The notes below the pieces were generated by a model. It was given only the letters and a program-made list of their open reading frames with translations. It did not search any database and had not been told where the DNA came from. The position numbers and the translations under genes were made by a program. A stretch of 64,000 bases of DNA. It comes from Wolinella sp052170135 (GTDB lineage Bacteria; Campylobacterota; Campylobacteria; Campylobacterales; Helicobacteraceae). The DNA lies in the NCBI GenBank assembly GCA_052170135.1, contig JBQNBC010000001.1:124001-188000 (forward strand), written 5' to 3'. Positions within the stretch are counted from its first letter, which is position 1; each line of letters starts with the position of its first letter. Below are positions 1 to 8,374 of the stretch, in pieces.

Positions 1-1013
1 GCTACGCTCTGTGGAAAAGCTTCCCTCTAGTGAGTAAATACCTAAAAGGAATCACCGCCAGTGGACTACATGAAGCAAGGCTCGGGCAAGAGGAGTTTGA
101 CGGAGGCGAAATACACGTCTATTCACCTGCATTTAAAGATGCAGAAGTTCAAGAGCTACTCACATTTGCCGATCATATTATTTTTAACTCTCCAACACAG
201 TGGAATAAATTCCGCGATATAGTCAAATCTGCACCTCGCAAAATCGAATGTGGTCTTAGGCTAAATCCACTCTACTCGGAAGTTGAACCACCAATTTATA
301 ACCCATGCATAGTCGGCTCGCGCCTAGGCATCCCGCCTAGTGAGCTAAAAGAATCTGACCTAGAGGGAATCGACGGGTTACACTTTCATACTCATTGTGA
401 GCAAAATAGTGATGCACTAGAGCGCACACTGGAGCATTTTGAGAGCCACTTCGGGAAGCTCATTGCACGTATGAAATGGATAAATTTCGGCGGCGGTCAT
501 CACATCACGCGCGCCGACTATGACATCGGGCGACTTATACGCATTATCCGTGAGTTCCGCGTACGTCACAACGGAATCCCTGTCTATTTAGAGCCGGGCG
601 AAGCAGTGGGCTGGCAGACTGGATTTTTGATTTCTGAAGTGGTTGACATAGTTAAAAATGGCATGGATATTGCGATTTTAGACGCAAGCGCAGCAGCACA
701 TATGCCAGACTGCCTTGAGATGCCATATCGCCCTATGGTTCGCGACAGCGAAGAATCGGGTATAAAAGCACACACATACCGCCTTGGCGGTCCAACGTGC
801 CTAGCTGGTGATGTTGTCGGGGACTACAGTTTTGATTATCCGCTCAAAGCAGGCGATAGGGTTATCTTTGAGGATATGATTCATTACACAATCGTCAAGA
901 ACAACACATTTAATGGTGTCCCTCTTCCAAGTATTGGTATTATTAGAGAATCTGGTGAATTTGAGATCATTAGAAAATACGGATACGATGAGTACAAAAG
1001 GCGAAATAGCTAA
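1..1013 (+). CDS. nspC: Carboxynorspermidine decarboxylase, 5' end missing
   Basis: PLP-dependent fold III decarboxylase that makes norspermidine or spermidine from the carboxylated precursor. The frame is open to the left edge (codons from base 3), so the N-terminal part with the PLP lysine lies outside the window; about 336 of the usual ~380 residues are here. The visible part has the glycine-rich phosphate-binding run (FGGGHH), LEPGEA, and the catalytic cysteine in GPTCLAGD followed by GDY, all typical of NspC rather than lysine or diaminopimelate decarboxylase. A GTG at base 30 is internal, since family-like sequence continues upstream of it. The stop directly abuts the ATG of the next gene, so the two are probably cotranscribed. 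Confidence 0.9.
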   Translation, partial: YALWKSFPLVSKYLKGITASGLHEARLGQEEFDGGEIHVYSPAFKDAEVQELLTFADHIIFNSPTQWNKFRDIVKSAPRKIECGLRLNPLYSEVEPPIYNPCIVGSRLGIPPSELKESDLEGIDGLHFHTHCEQNSDALERTLEHFESHFGKLIARMKWINFGGGHHITRADYDIGRLIRIIREFRVRHNGIPVYLEPGEAVGWQTGFLISEVVDIVKNGMDIAILDASAAAHMPDCLEMPYRPMVRDSEESGIKAHTYRLGGPTCLAGDVVGDYSFDYPLKAGDRVIFEDMIHYTIVKNNTFNGVPLPSIGIIRESGEFEIIRKYGYDEYKRRNS

Positions 1014-2042
1014 ATGAACACAGAATTTAGTCCTATTTCTAAAAACTTAGATGATCCAAGCAATAATCTAGAGAATCACACAATCAAGCAGAAGTTAGAG
1101 TTTAAAAATCTCCTCATGCTAGCCCCACTTGCTGGTTATACTGATTTGCCATTGCGTAGCGTTGTCAAGCAGTTTGGAGCTGATATTACAGTTAGCGAGA
1201 TGATTAGCGTCCATGCACTAGCTTACAAGAATCGTCGCACAGCAAAAATGGTAGAAAAAGCACCAAATGAAAATCCATATAGCGTACAAATTGCAGGCAA
1301 CCACCTCGATATCATAAAACGCGCGGTAGAGGTGCTAAACACCATGGAGGGAATCGATATCCTAGACCTAAATTGTGGCTGTCCTGCACCAAAAGTCTCA
1401 GGGCATGGAAGTGGCAGTTCACTCTTAAAAGACCTCGATAAATTAGTCGAGATCCTGCGCCTAATCAGAGAGACAACCACGATTCCATACACGAGCGTAA
1501 AGGTAAGAATTGGCTTTGACTCTAAAATTCCAACCGAAATAGCTAACGCACTAAACAATGCTCCAATAGACTTTGTCGTCGTGCATGGACGTACAAAAAG
1601 TGATGGCTACAAAAAGGAAAAAATCGACTACGATTCTATTGCTTTAATGAAAAAAATCCTAAAAATTCCACTAATAGCTAATGGTGAGATAGATTCTTTT
1701 GAAAAAGCTCATGAGGTGCGCAACCACACCGGCGCCGATGGACTTATGATAGGGCGTGCAGCAGTAGCAAAACCGTGGATTTTTAGACAAATTCGCGATG
1801 GAGAAAGCGAGGCCAGCATAGAGCTTAGACGAGCGATAGTGCTCGAACATTTTGACAAGATAATTGACTTTAGGGGCGATTTTGGGGCTATTATGTTTCG
1901 CAAGAATCTACACGCCTATTCAAAGGGTCTAGTGGGTGCTAGCGAGTTTAGAGACAAGGTAAACTCACTTAGCGAGCCAAGGCTTATGCGTGAGGCTATC
2001 GAGGAGTTTTTTACGCAAGGGCTTTTAGAAACTTTTGGATAA
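1014..2042 (+). CDS. dus: tRNA-dihydrouridine synthase (Dus family)
   Basis: FMN-dependent enzyme that reduces specific uridines in the tRNA D-loop. The 342-residue protein is a TIM barrel starting at about residue 34 with LAPLAGYTD (FMN site). The catalytic cysteine lies in NCGCPAPKV, followed by VKVR, VVHGRT, ANGEI and a GADGLMIGRA phosphate-binding end, in family order. About 30 residues precede the barrel; the N-terminal extension is not conserved in the family. The ATG directly follows the nspC stop. Subfamily (DusB-like) is inferred from general similarity, so the target position in tRNA is not certain. Confidence 0.9.
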   Translation: MNTEFSPISKNLDDPSNNLENHTIKQKLEFKNLLMLAPLAGYTDLPLRSVVKQFGADITVSEMISVHALAYKNRRTAKMVEKAPNENPYSVQIAGNHLDIIKRAVEVLNTMEGIDILDLNCGCPAPKVSGHGSGSSLLKDLDKLVEILRLIRETTTIPYTSVKVRIGFDSKIPTEIANALNNAPIDFVVVHGRTKSDGYKKEKIDYDSIALMKKILKIPLIANGEIDSFEKAHEVRNHTGADGLMIGRAAVAKPWIFRQIRDGESEASIELRRAIVLEHFDKIIDFRGDFGAIMFRKNLHAYSKGLVGASEFRDKVNSLSEPRLMREAIEEFFTQGLLETFG

Positions 2043-2090
2043 AATGAAGAAATATATAAGCCAAATTTCCCATTTGTTTAAGGAGATTTT

Positions 2091-2858
2091 ATGAAGGAAT
2101 TTGTCGAAGAACTTTGGCAAGCACGCGATACGCTTGGATCAGATAGCTTTGCTCAGCCAGAATTAAAAAAGGCGATCTTAGACACTATCGATCTGCTTGA
2201 CACAGGGAGAATCCGCGTACTAAGCATAGAAAATGGCACACCCACAATTAATGAATGGGTAAAAAAAGCGGTTTTGATATACATCCAGACTACACCATTG
2301 AGCTCGGCTAATACTGGAACGCTCAGGTATTACGACAAGATTCCTACCAAGTTTGATGGCTGGGATGAGAGTCGATTTAGAAACGCTAGAATAGTTGTCC
2401 TGCCAGGGTGTGTCGTACGAAAAGGTTCATTCATAGGTGCAAATAGCGTACTTATGCCATCATTTGTTGATCTAGGCACATATATCGGATGCAATACACA
2501 CATTGGCTCATGGTCGCATATAGGTGCATGCGTCCAAATAGGTGATAACTGCAAAATTGGGAATCAGACTTCAATAGAAGGCATACTAAATCCACTCCAC
2601 AAAACATCCGCCTTCATAGAAGATGACTGCAAAATCGGCTCTAAATGCGAAATAGGTGCTGGTGTATGGATAGAGCGTGGGGCAGAATTGCTTGATGGAG
2701 TACTACTCACGGCGACTACGCGTATTTTTGATATAGAGACAGAGCAGATTACATTTGGGAGAATCCCGCCAAATTGCATCGTATCTCCAGGTTCATTGCT
2801 CGACGAAAATGGTAAAAGCTCAAGCTATGCAGCAATAATCACAGGCAGAAAGGAATAA
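2091..2858 (+). CDS. dapD: Tetrahydrodipicolinate N-succinyltransferase, short E. coli type
   Basis: Succinylates tetrahydrodipicolinate in the diaminopimelate/lysine pathway. The 255 residues align along most of E. coli DapD: an N-terminal helical part, W-x-KKAVL, YYDKIPTKFDGWDE, then a left-handed beta helix of hexapeptide repeats (LPGCVVRKGSFIGANSVLMPS) and the TRIxDxET...GRIPP segment. The last ~20 residues of the E. coli protein are missing. Campylobacter and H. pylori DapD are, from general knowledge, a longer type of about 390-400 residues, so the short type here is unexpected. AAGGAG sits just before the ATG. The stop is 2 bp before the next gene. Confidence 0.85.
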   Translation: MKEFVEELWQARDTLGSDSFAQPELKKAILDTIDLLDTGRIRVLSIENGTPTINEWVKKAVLIYIQTTPLSSANTGTLRYYDKIPTKFDGWDESRFRNARIVVLPGCVVRKGSFIGANSVLMPSFVDLGTYIGCNTHIGSWSHIGACVQIGDNCKIGNQTSIEGILNPLHKTSAFIEDDCKIGSKCEIGAGVWIERGAELLDGVLLTATTRIFDIETEQITFGRIPPNCIVSPGSLLDENGKSSSYAAIITGRKE

Positions 2859-2860
2859 AC

Positions 2861-3700
2861 ATGATTGCCAAACTCTCACTAATACTGGCTATCGCGACTA
2901 CTTTTACTCTAAGTGCGCCAAATCTCGTGAATGGAATCTCATTCTATGTGAATAATCAGCCAGTTACACTGTTTGAGCTATACAAAAGCGCGCAAAGCGC
3001 AAATGTAAGCAAGGAACAAGCAATGGAATTGCTTGTAAATAAGATGTTACATAAAGATGAGATCGAGCGATATGCCATCACAGCAAGCGAAGAAGATATT
3101 GACAAGGAATTTGCACTAGTCGCAAAAAATAGCGGTGCTACCACCGAGCAATTTCGTGCTTTTCTAAACAAACGAGGCGTAGATTTAGGAAACTACAAAA
3201 ATGAGCTAAAAGAGCGCGTACTAAAAGACAAGCTCTACACAAAAATAGTCCAAAACAATCTCAGAATGGCGGACGAGCGCGAACTCATGACATACTATGA
3301 GGCAAACAAGAATCTATTCTCAATCCCAGCCAAAATCGAAACTATAAAATACAGCTCTAAGAATCGCGATGCACTAATTGCAACTATGCAAAGTCCACTG
3401 CAAGCGCAAAATGGTGTAACAAGCACCAGTGAGACAATCATAACTGCAAAGATAAATCCGCAGCTTGTAGCAATTCTGCAAGAGACGCAACAAAATAAAT
3501 TTACACAGATTTTTACTATTGGTGATGAGTATTTGACATTTCTAATCAAGGATAAAAGCGACTTTACACTTATTCCATTTGAGAATGCCAAAGAGGCAGT
3601 TTTTGGTCGCTTGATGATGGAAAAAGAGGACAAGGTTATACAAGAACACTTTGAAAAGCTCCGCGCGAGTGCGAAAGTAAAAGTTATCCGCCTGGATTAA
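2861..3700 (+). CDS. SurA-like periplasmic chaperone / peptidyl-prolyl isomerase family protein
   Basis: A signal peptide (about residues 1-25, hydrophobic LSLILAIATTFTLSA) is followed by a SurA-type N-terminal helical domain: short strand FYVNNQPVTLFEL, then NKMLHKDEIERY and long helices to about residue 150. The remaining ~130 residues occupy the position of a parvulin domain but match it poorly, so isomerase activity is doubtful. SurA-like proteins escort outer-membrane proteins through the periplasm. It starts 2 bp after dapD. Export and family are fairly safe; the exact client role is inference. Confidence 0.7.
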   Translation: MIAKLSLILAIATTFTLSAPNLVNGISFYVNNQPVTLFELYKSAQSANVSKEQAMELLVNKMLHKDEIERYAITASEEDIDKEFALVAKNSGATTEQFRAFLNKRGVDLGNYKNELKERVLKDKLYTKIVQNNLRMADERELMTYYEANKNLFSIPAKIETIKYSSKNRDALIATMQSPLQAQNGVTSTSETIITAKINPQLVAILQETQQNKFTQIFTIGDEYLTFLIKDKSDFTLIPFENAKEAVFGRLMMEKEDKVIQEHFEKLRASAKVKVIRLD

Positions 3701-3710
3701 TCAACAGCTT

Positions 3711-3738
3711 GAGAATCGCATTTATATCGTCGATTCTC
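3711..3738. terminator. Hairpin made of inverted GAGAATCG / CGATTCTC
   Basis: A perfect 8-bp inverted repeat with a 12-nt loop lies 11 bases after the SurA-like stop codon. There is no T-run after it, so it is not a textbook rho-independent terminator. Each arm carries the AGAATC motif that is over-represented across the window. A gene-end terminator or processing role is inferred from position only. Confidence 0.45.
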
Positions 3739-3805
3739 GCCTCCTTGTACAAGCAAAGAATCCAAGTGCTAAAAATAGGAGTGTTTTATACAGCAAAGGC
3801 TAAAA

Positions 3806-4524
3806 ATGAATAGATTTGCACTCCTTCTAATACCACTATTTTTAAGCGCAACAAGCTGGCAAGATAAAATAAATTCGGGCTTGCAACTAGCTACTGACTC
3901 AATACAAAATACTCAAGGCGGATACAAAGACATAGTCTCCAGAGCGCTAGAAGCAGCGGTAAAGCAGCTCTCAATGATGGATTTATTAAAAGCGCAAGCG
4001 CAAAAATACCACTCCCTGGACATCTAGGGACTACTGCAAATATTGCCAAAAAAGTCGGTGGCGAAAAGTGGGCAAACGAGCTAATAAGCGAAATGAATAG
4101 TGCAGCAAGTAGCGCGGTTATTGGGGCTAGCGTTGTATTTGCCAACGCTATAAAAAATATGAATGAAGCAGACGTCAAGCAGATAATAAACGGCGGCAAA
4201 GATAGCTTTACATCCTTTTTGAAGAAAAATTCAAGCACGGAACTAGAGCGTGTTTTTAAGCCAATTATAGATGAAAAGATGAGCAAAAGTAGCTTTGCAA
4301 CTGCATATAATTCATTAAGCAACCTTATTCCCAGTAATTCAGAAAATATAAAATCGATACAAAATCTCGTTGCTAATTTTGATAAAAATGGTTACATGCT
4401 AAAAGAAAACGAGGATCTAAACTCCTATATCACACGCAAAACACTCGATGGTTTATTCAACGTGATGAGCGAAAAAGAGGATACACTAAGGGGTAATTCC
4501 GTATTAAACAAGCTTATTAAATAG
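3806..4524 (+). pseudogene. DUF4197 family secreted protein, broken by one frameshift
   Basis: Two frames together make one DUF4197 protein. The 3806 frame gives a signal peptide (MNRFALLLIPLFLSA) and the start of the domain up to about base 3973 (SRALEAAVKQLS), then runs into a stop at 4027. The other frame carries on without an in-frame start: NDGFIKSASAKIPLPG, then KKVGGEKWANEL and the rest to 4524. KIPLP is a hallmark of this family, and the join fits if one base is missing near 3973. No long homopolymer lies at the break. DUF4197 has no established function. It could be a true pseudogene, a strain-specific mutation, or a sequencing error. Confidence 0.75.
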
Positions 4525-4609
4525 CAACGCGCAAGAATCAGATCTTGCCTGCTGAGACTCTCGCATTTGGCTTGATTACTTTTAAAGCAACACTCGCAAA
4601 GCATACTGC

Positions 4610-4640
4610 TTGATAAAACTTCACTCCAAATAGCTATAAT
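4610..4640 (+). promoter_or_regulatory. Sigma-70-type promoter for the exchanger gene
   Basis: TTGATA at 4610-4615 and a perfect TATAAT at 4635-4640 are separated by 19 bp, slightly long. The expected transcription start is near 4647, about 22 bases before the GTG start codon at 4670. Confidence 0.5.
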
Positions 4641-4669
4641 TCGCGACTATTTTTTCAAAAAGGACATTC

Positions 4670-5737
4670 GTGCTTGTAAATATCTCACTATTTTTAGGAG
4701 GGCTAATCTTGCTCGTAGTTGGAGCTGACTGGCTTGTAAAAGGGGCTTCAAAGCTCGCTTTTAAAATAGGAATCTCGCCACTTGTTGTTGGGCTAACAGT
4801 AGTGGCATTTGGCACGAGTGCGCCAGAGCTCGCGATAAATATCAAAAGCTCATTAAATGGTCAGGCCGATATCGCGCTTGGTAACGTCGTGGGTAGCAAT
4901 ATCTTCAACGTCCTCTTTATCCTTGGCGTCTCCGCGCTCATCACACCGCTACTAGTAGATCGCCAGTTAATAAGGCTTGACGTTCCTCTTATGATTATCG
5001 CCTCACTCGCGATATATGCTTTTTCACTAGACGGGAATCTAGGCATACTTGATGGGGCAATTCTTCTTGGGGCAATGATTTCTTACATTATCTTTATCAT
5101 TAGGCAAAGTCGCAAGGAAAAAGATCTTTCTGAGAAATCTCTCTCTGTGTCAATAACTTCAAAGCTCGATCTACTCCCAGTGCAACTCCTGCTAATCACA
5201 ACTGGGCTATTTTGTCTAGTCATTGGCTCAGGATGGCTAGTGGATGGCGCAGTAGCATTTGCTAGGGCGTTTGGAGTTAGCGAGCTAATAATAGGACTAA
5301 CTATCGTCGCGGCCGGCACCTCTATGCCAGAGGTAGCAACATCAGTCATGGCAGCATTAAAGGGAGAGCGCGATATCGCTGTTGGCAACGTCGTTGGTAG
5401 CAACATCTTCAACATCCTATCAGTCCTTGGCATCACAGCTCTAATCGTACCAAATGGTGTGCCAGTCTCCACGGCTGCGCTTGGCTTTGATATACCAGTG
5501 ATGATAATCGTAGCATTTGCAACACTACCGATATTTTTCACAGGACGCATTATTGATCGTTGGGAGGGTGGGATATTCCTCCTTTATTACATTGCCTACA
5601 CTACATACCTCGTATTGAATGCAACTTCACATGATTTACTACCACTATTTAGCCAAACCATACTCTACTTTATCGCTCCGCTAACCATAATCACGCTATA
5701 TATCGTCTTCCAAAAAGATAACAAAATAAAATCATGA
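4670..5737 (+). CDS. Na+/Ca2+ exchanger family membrane antiporter (YrbG-like)
   Basis: Inner-membrane cation antiporter of the CaCA superfamily, 355 residues with about ten hydrophobic helices. The two diagnostic alpha repeats are both clear: GTSAPELA followed by GNVVGSNIFN in the first half, and GTSMPEVA followed by GNVVGSNIFN in the second. These carry the acidic and polar residues that bind Ca2+/Na+. The halves are joined by a charged cytoplasmic loop (RQSRKEKDLSEKS). The start is GTG with AAGGA upstream; a promoter (4610-4640) and a following hairpin suggest a single-gene transcript. The transported ion is inferred from the family. Confidence 0.88.
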   Translation: MLVNISLFLGGLILLVVGADWLVKGASKLAFKIGISPLVVGLTVVAFGTSAPELAINIKSSLNGQADIALGNVVGSNIFNVLFILGVSALITPLLVDRQLIRLDVPLMIIASLAIYAFSLDGNLGILDGAILLGAMISYIIFIIRQSRKEKDLSEKSLSVSITSKLDLLPVQLLLITTGLFCLVIGSGWLVDGAVAFARAFGVSELIIGLTIVAAGTSMPEVATSVMAALKGERDIAVGNVVGSNIFNILSVLGITALIVPNGVPVSTAALGFDIPVMIIVAFATLPIFFTGRIIDRWEGGIFLLYYIAYTTYLVLNATSHDLLPLFSQTILYFIAPLTIITLYIVFQKDNKIKS

Positions 5738-5786
5738 ATGCTCTAGATTCTCAAAACGAGCTCTAGGGCTCTCGCTAAATTTTTGC

Positions 5787-5820
5787 AAAGAATCGACTCT
5801 AAGTAAAAGTTCGATTCTTT
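5787..5820. terminator. Hairpin AAAGAATCGA / TCGATTCTTT after the exchanger
   Basis: A perfect 10-bp inverted repeat with a 14-nt loop lies 50 bases after the exchanger stop. Both arms contain the RGAATC motif. The A/T-rich ends of the stem could help termination on either strand, but there is no extended T-run. Confidence 0.5.
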
Positions 5821-5907
5821 CAAGCGAGTATATTTTTCATTCTTGTTCATAATGCGCTATCTGCAAACTAGTAAATTTTATGGATTTTTGGAGATGTATT
5901 TACAAAT

Positions 5908-5930
5908 AATAAAAGCCCGCGAGAGCGAGC
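5908..5930 (-). terminator. Rho-independent terminator after the epimerase gene
   Basis: On the minus strand, just after the epimerase stop, GCTCGC pairs with GCGGGC (one G-T wobble) around a TCTC loop and is followed by TTTTATTATT. This is the clearest classical terminator in the window. Confidence 0.75.
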
Positions 5931-5936
5931 CTAAGC

Positions 5937-6989
5937 TCAGACCGCGAAAAACTCCCTATACCACCTGATAAATCTCTCAATCCCCACTTCGATAGAAGTG
6001 CTTGGCTTATAGTCAAGATTTTCAATTAAATCACTTACATCAGCATAAGTCGACGGCACATCACCCATCTGAAGCGGAAGCATATTTTTCTTTGCGACCA
6101 TACCTAGATTCTTTTCAATTTCGGCTATGAAATCCATAAGGCGCACTGGAGAGTTATTTCCGATATTGTAGATTTTATACGGGGCTTTGGAGCTACCTGG
6201 ATTTGGATTCTTTCCGCTCCATTTTGGATCTGGAGATGGTGGATTATCTATCACACGCACGACACCCTCTACAATATCATCGATATATGTAAAATCACGC
6301 AACATCTCACCATTATTAAACACATCAATAGCGCGCCCTTCTAAAATAGCCTTTGTAAACAAAAATAGTGCCATATCAGGTCGCCCCCATGGTCCGTACA
6401 CAGTAAAGAATCGCAAACCGGTTGTTGGTATTCCATAAAGATGCGAATAGGTGTGCGCCATCAGCTCATTGCTCTTTTTACTCGCAGCATAGAGGCTTAT
6501 TGGGTGATCGACATTATCGCTCGTGCTAAATGGCATACTCTCATTTAATCCATAGACAGATGAGCTAGATGCATAAGCGAGGTGCTTAACACCGTGATTT
6601 CTACACCCTTCGAGAATATTTATAAATCCAACAATATTACTATCGATGTAGGCGTATGGATTTGTCAATGAATAGCGCACGCCAGCCTGAGCAGCAAGGT
6701 TGCATACTTTATCAAACCCCTCCTTATCAAATAGCTTATGCAACGATTCTCTATCTTCTAGGTTTAGCTTAACAAAGCGGTAGTTTTCATGCTTTTTGCT
6801 CTGGATAGTCTCGCCATATACGATAGTCTCTTGGGCGATTCCAGCGCGCTCTAAACGCCCATACTTAACGCGCAAGTCGTAGTAGTCATTGATGTTATCA
6901 AGCCCCACTACCTCATCACCACGCGCCAAAAGTCTCTGCGCTAGATGCGAGCCTATGAAGCCTGCTGTGCCTGTAACAAGAATTTTCAT
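5937..6989 (-). CDS. NAD-dependent nucleotide-sugar epimerase (UDP-glucuronate 4-epimerase-like)
   Basis: Extended short-chain dehydrogenase of 350 residues that interconverts a UDP-sugar for surface polysaccharide synthesis. Seen: TGTAGFIGSH at the N-terminus (NAD-binding), the DNINDYYD-x-RVKYGR segment typical of UDP-glucuronate epimerases, catalytic SSSSVYG and YAASKK, then LRFFTVYGPWGRPDMA and RDFTYIDDI. UDP-glucuronate to UDP-galacturonate is the best guess; UDP-glucose epimerase is less likely. It overlaps the upstream aminotransferase by 4 bp (ATGA), so the two are translationally coupled, and a terminator follows it. Confidence 0.85.
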   Translation of the reverse strand: MKILVTGTAGFIGSHLAQRLLARGDEVVGLDNINDYYDLRVKYGRLERAGIAQETIVYGETIQSKKHENYRFVKLNLEDRESLHKLFDKEGFDKVCNLAAQAGVRYSLTNPYAYIDSNIVGFINILEGCRNHGVKHLAYASSSSVYGLNESMPFSTSDNVDHPISLYAASKKSNELMAHTYSHLYGIPTTGLRFFTVYGPWGRPDMALFLFTKAILEGRAIDVFNNGEMLRDFTYIDDIVEGVVRVIDNPPSPDPKWSGKNPNPGSSKAPYKIYNIGNNSPVRLMDFIAEIEKNLGMVAKKNMLPLQMGDVPSTYADVSDLIENLDYKPSTSIEVGIERFIRWYREFFAV

Positions 6990-8104
6990 CTTGCAAGCTC
7001 CGCATAATATTGCTCTAAGAATACGCGATTTCCAACGCCATCAAACTTACGCGCACCGATTCTATTAAGCGCAAGCTCGAGCGCATTTATCACCCACGCA
7101 CTCTCATATAGCTCAATGAGTCCCATGTGGTTTATGCGGAAAATCTTCCCTTTTAGGTGATCTTGTCCGCCGGCAATATTGACGCCAAATTCTTTTTTCA
7201 GCATCTTCCTAAGTGGCTCGGCACGCTCCTCGTCTATTATGGTCGTCATCGCTAGAGCTGGATTCTTTGGAAAGATAGAGAATCCAAGCGCGCGCAAGGA
7301 TTCTTGTGTAGCAAGCGCACGTGCGCGTGTCTCTTTGAAAACTACATCAAATCCACGTTCTTTTGCTATTTCTAAATACTTTCCAAGCCCGATGACAAGC
7401 GTTGTTGGCGCAGTCCATGCGGTGGTATTTTTACGCTGATTCTTTAGTTCGGTTTTCATGTTAAAGTAATAACCAACATCTCGTGCTTCTATTTTCTCTA
7501 CAGCAGCAGAGGACAACCCAACAATACTCATGCCAGGAGGTAGCATAAACGCCTTTTGGCTACCTCCTATCAAAGCATCGATATGCGTAGTGTCGATCGC
7601 CTCCACGCCCATAGCTGTGATAGCATCAGCGACAACCATTATGCTTGGATTATGCGCCTTGACTGCACGTGCTAGCTCCTCGACTGGATGGCGCAAGCCC
7701 CCTGCGCTTTCGCAAATCTGCACAAAAATCGCATCAATATCAGAATCCTTGCGTAAAACATCAAGAATTTGCTCCACAGAGACAGGAGTATCCCACTCAT
7801 TTTTAATCTCAACGCTCGGAATCCTAAGCGCATTTGCGATTTTTCCAAATCGCTCTCCAAACTTTCCAGAATTTATCGTCAAAGCTTTCTTTGCGCAAAG
7901 CGAGCTAACACACGCCTCCATCGCACCTGTACCAGAACTAGCTAACATTAGCACTTCGCTCATACCCAAAAGTTCCTTTAAAAGCATCTGCGTACGTGCA
8001 AAAATCGCCTCAAACTCAGGCGTGCGATGGTGTATCGTCGGCTCACCCATAGATAAACGGATAGGCTCTGGGACTGGTGTAGGACCGGGGGTAAAAAGTA
8101 ACAT
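6986..8104 (-). CDS. Class V aminotransferase (alanine-glyoxylate / serine-pyruvate family)
   Basis: PLP enzyme of 372 residues. The start is the ATG at 8104, giving MLLFTPGPTPVPEP, the usual N-terminus; AAAGGAG precedes it and a TATAAT lies at 8138-8143. The frame stays open to 8248, but that extension passes through the promoter and has no family-like sequence. Seen: HHRTPEFEAIF, SSGTGAMEA (cofactor phosphate), VADAITAMG (ring aspartate), and the PLP lysine in GGSQKAFMLPPG. Relatives are often misnamed soluble hydrogenase subunit. The substrate is unknown; pairing with a sugar epimerase does not settle it. Confidence 0.85.
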   Translation of the reverse strand: MLLFTPGPTPVPEPIRLSMGEPTIHHRTPEFEAIFARTQMLLKELLGMSEVLMLASSGTGAMEACVSSLCAKKALTINSGKFGERFGKIANALRIPSVEIKNEWDTPVSVEQILDVLRKDSDIDAIFVQICESAGGLRHPVEELARAVKAHNPSIMVVADAITAMGVEAIDTTHIDALIGGSQKAFMLPPGMSIVGLSSAAVEKIEARDVGYYFNMKTELKNQRKNTTAWTAPTTLVIGLGKYLEIAKERGFDVVFKETRARALATQESLRALGFSIFPKNPALAMTTIIDEERAEPLRKMLKKEFGVNIAGGQDHLKGKIFRINHMGLIELYESAWVINALELALNRIGARKFDGVGNRVFLEQYYAELAR

Positions 8105-8137
8105 GGATTCTCCTTTGTAGGGGTAAATTTGGGGCGA

Positions 8138-8143
8138 ATTATA
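8138..8143 (-). promoter_or_regulatory. -10 box of the aminotransferase-epimerase operon
   Basis: A perfect TATAAT on the minus strand lies 34 bases upstream of the ATG at 8104, at a spacing that gives a short leader with the AAAGGAG ribosome binding site. No clear -35 element is seen, which is normal for this phylum. It supports the shorter start of the aminotransferase. Confidence 0.55.
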
Positions 8144-8374
8144 GCGCGCCATTAGAGAATCTAGAATCGCACAAATCCTCCCTACCCTCACCCACCGCAC
8201 AAGATGGGGAATCGCATATTTTTGAGTGATTTTTTGGCGTTTAACCATCTGTAGACTTCACAATTTTACGAAGTTAAGAGGAGTGTCTCTTGGGCTAGAT
8301 TCTCTAATTGACTTTGAGCATTAGTGAAACTCTCTACTATTTTGTAAAATCACACAGGCATTAAGGATAATACT

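Noticed and set aside
7530..8120. A 196-codon open frame on the strand opposite the aminotransferase
   Set aside because: It is antisense to a well-supported gene along its length, with no recognisable domain or promoter; such antisense frames are common in this composition.
8105..8248. N-terminal extension of the aminotransferase
   Set aside because: It crosses a TATAAT box and lacks family sequence; AAAGGAG and the conserved start sit at 8104.
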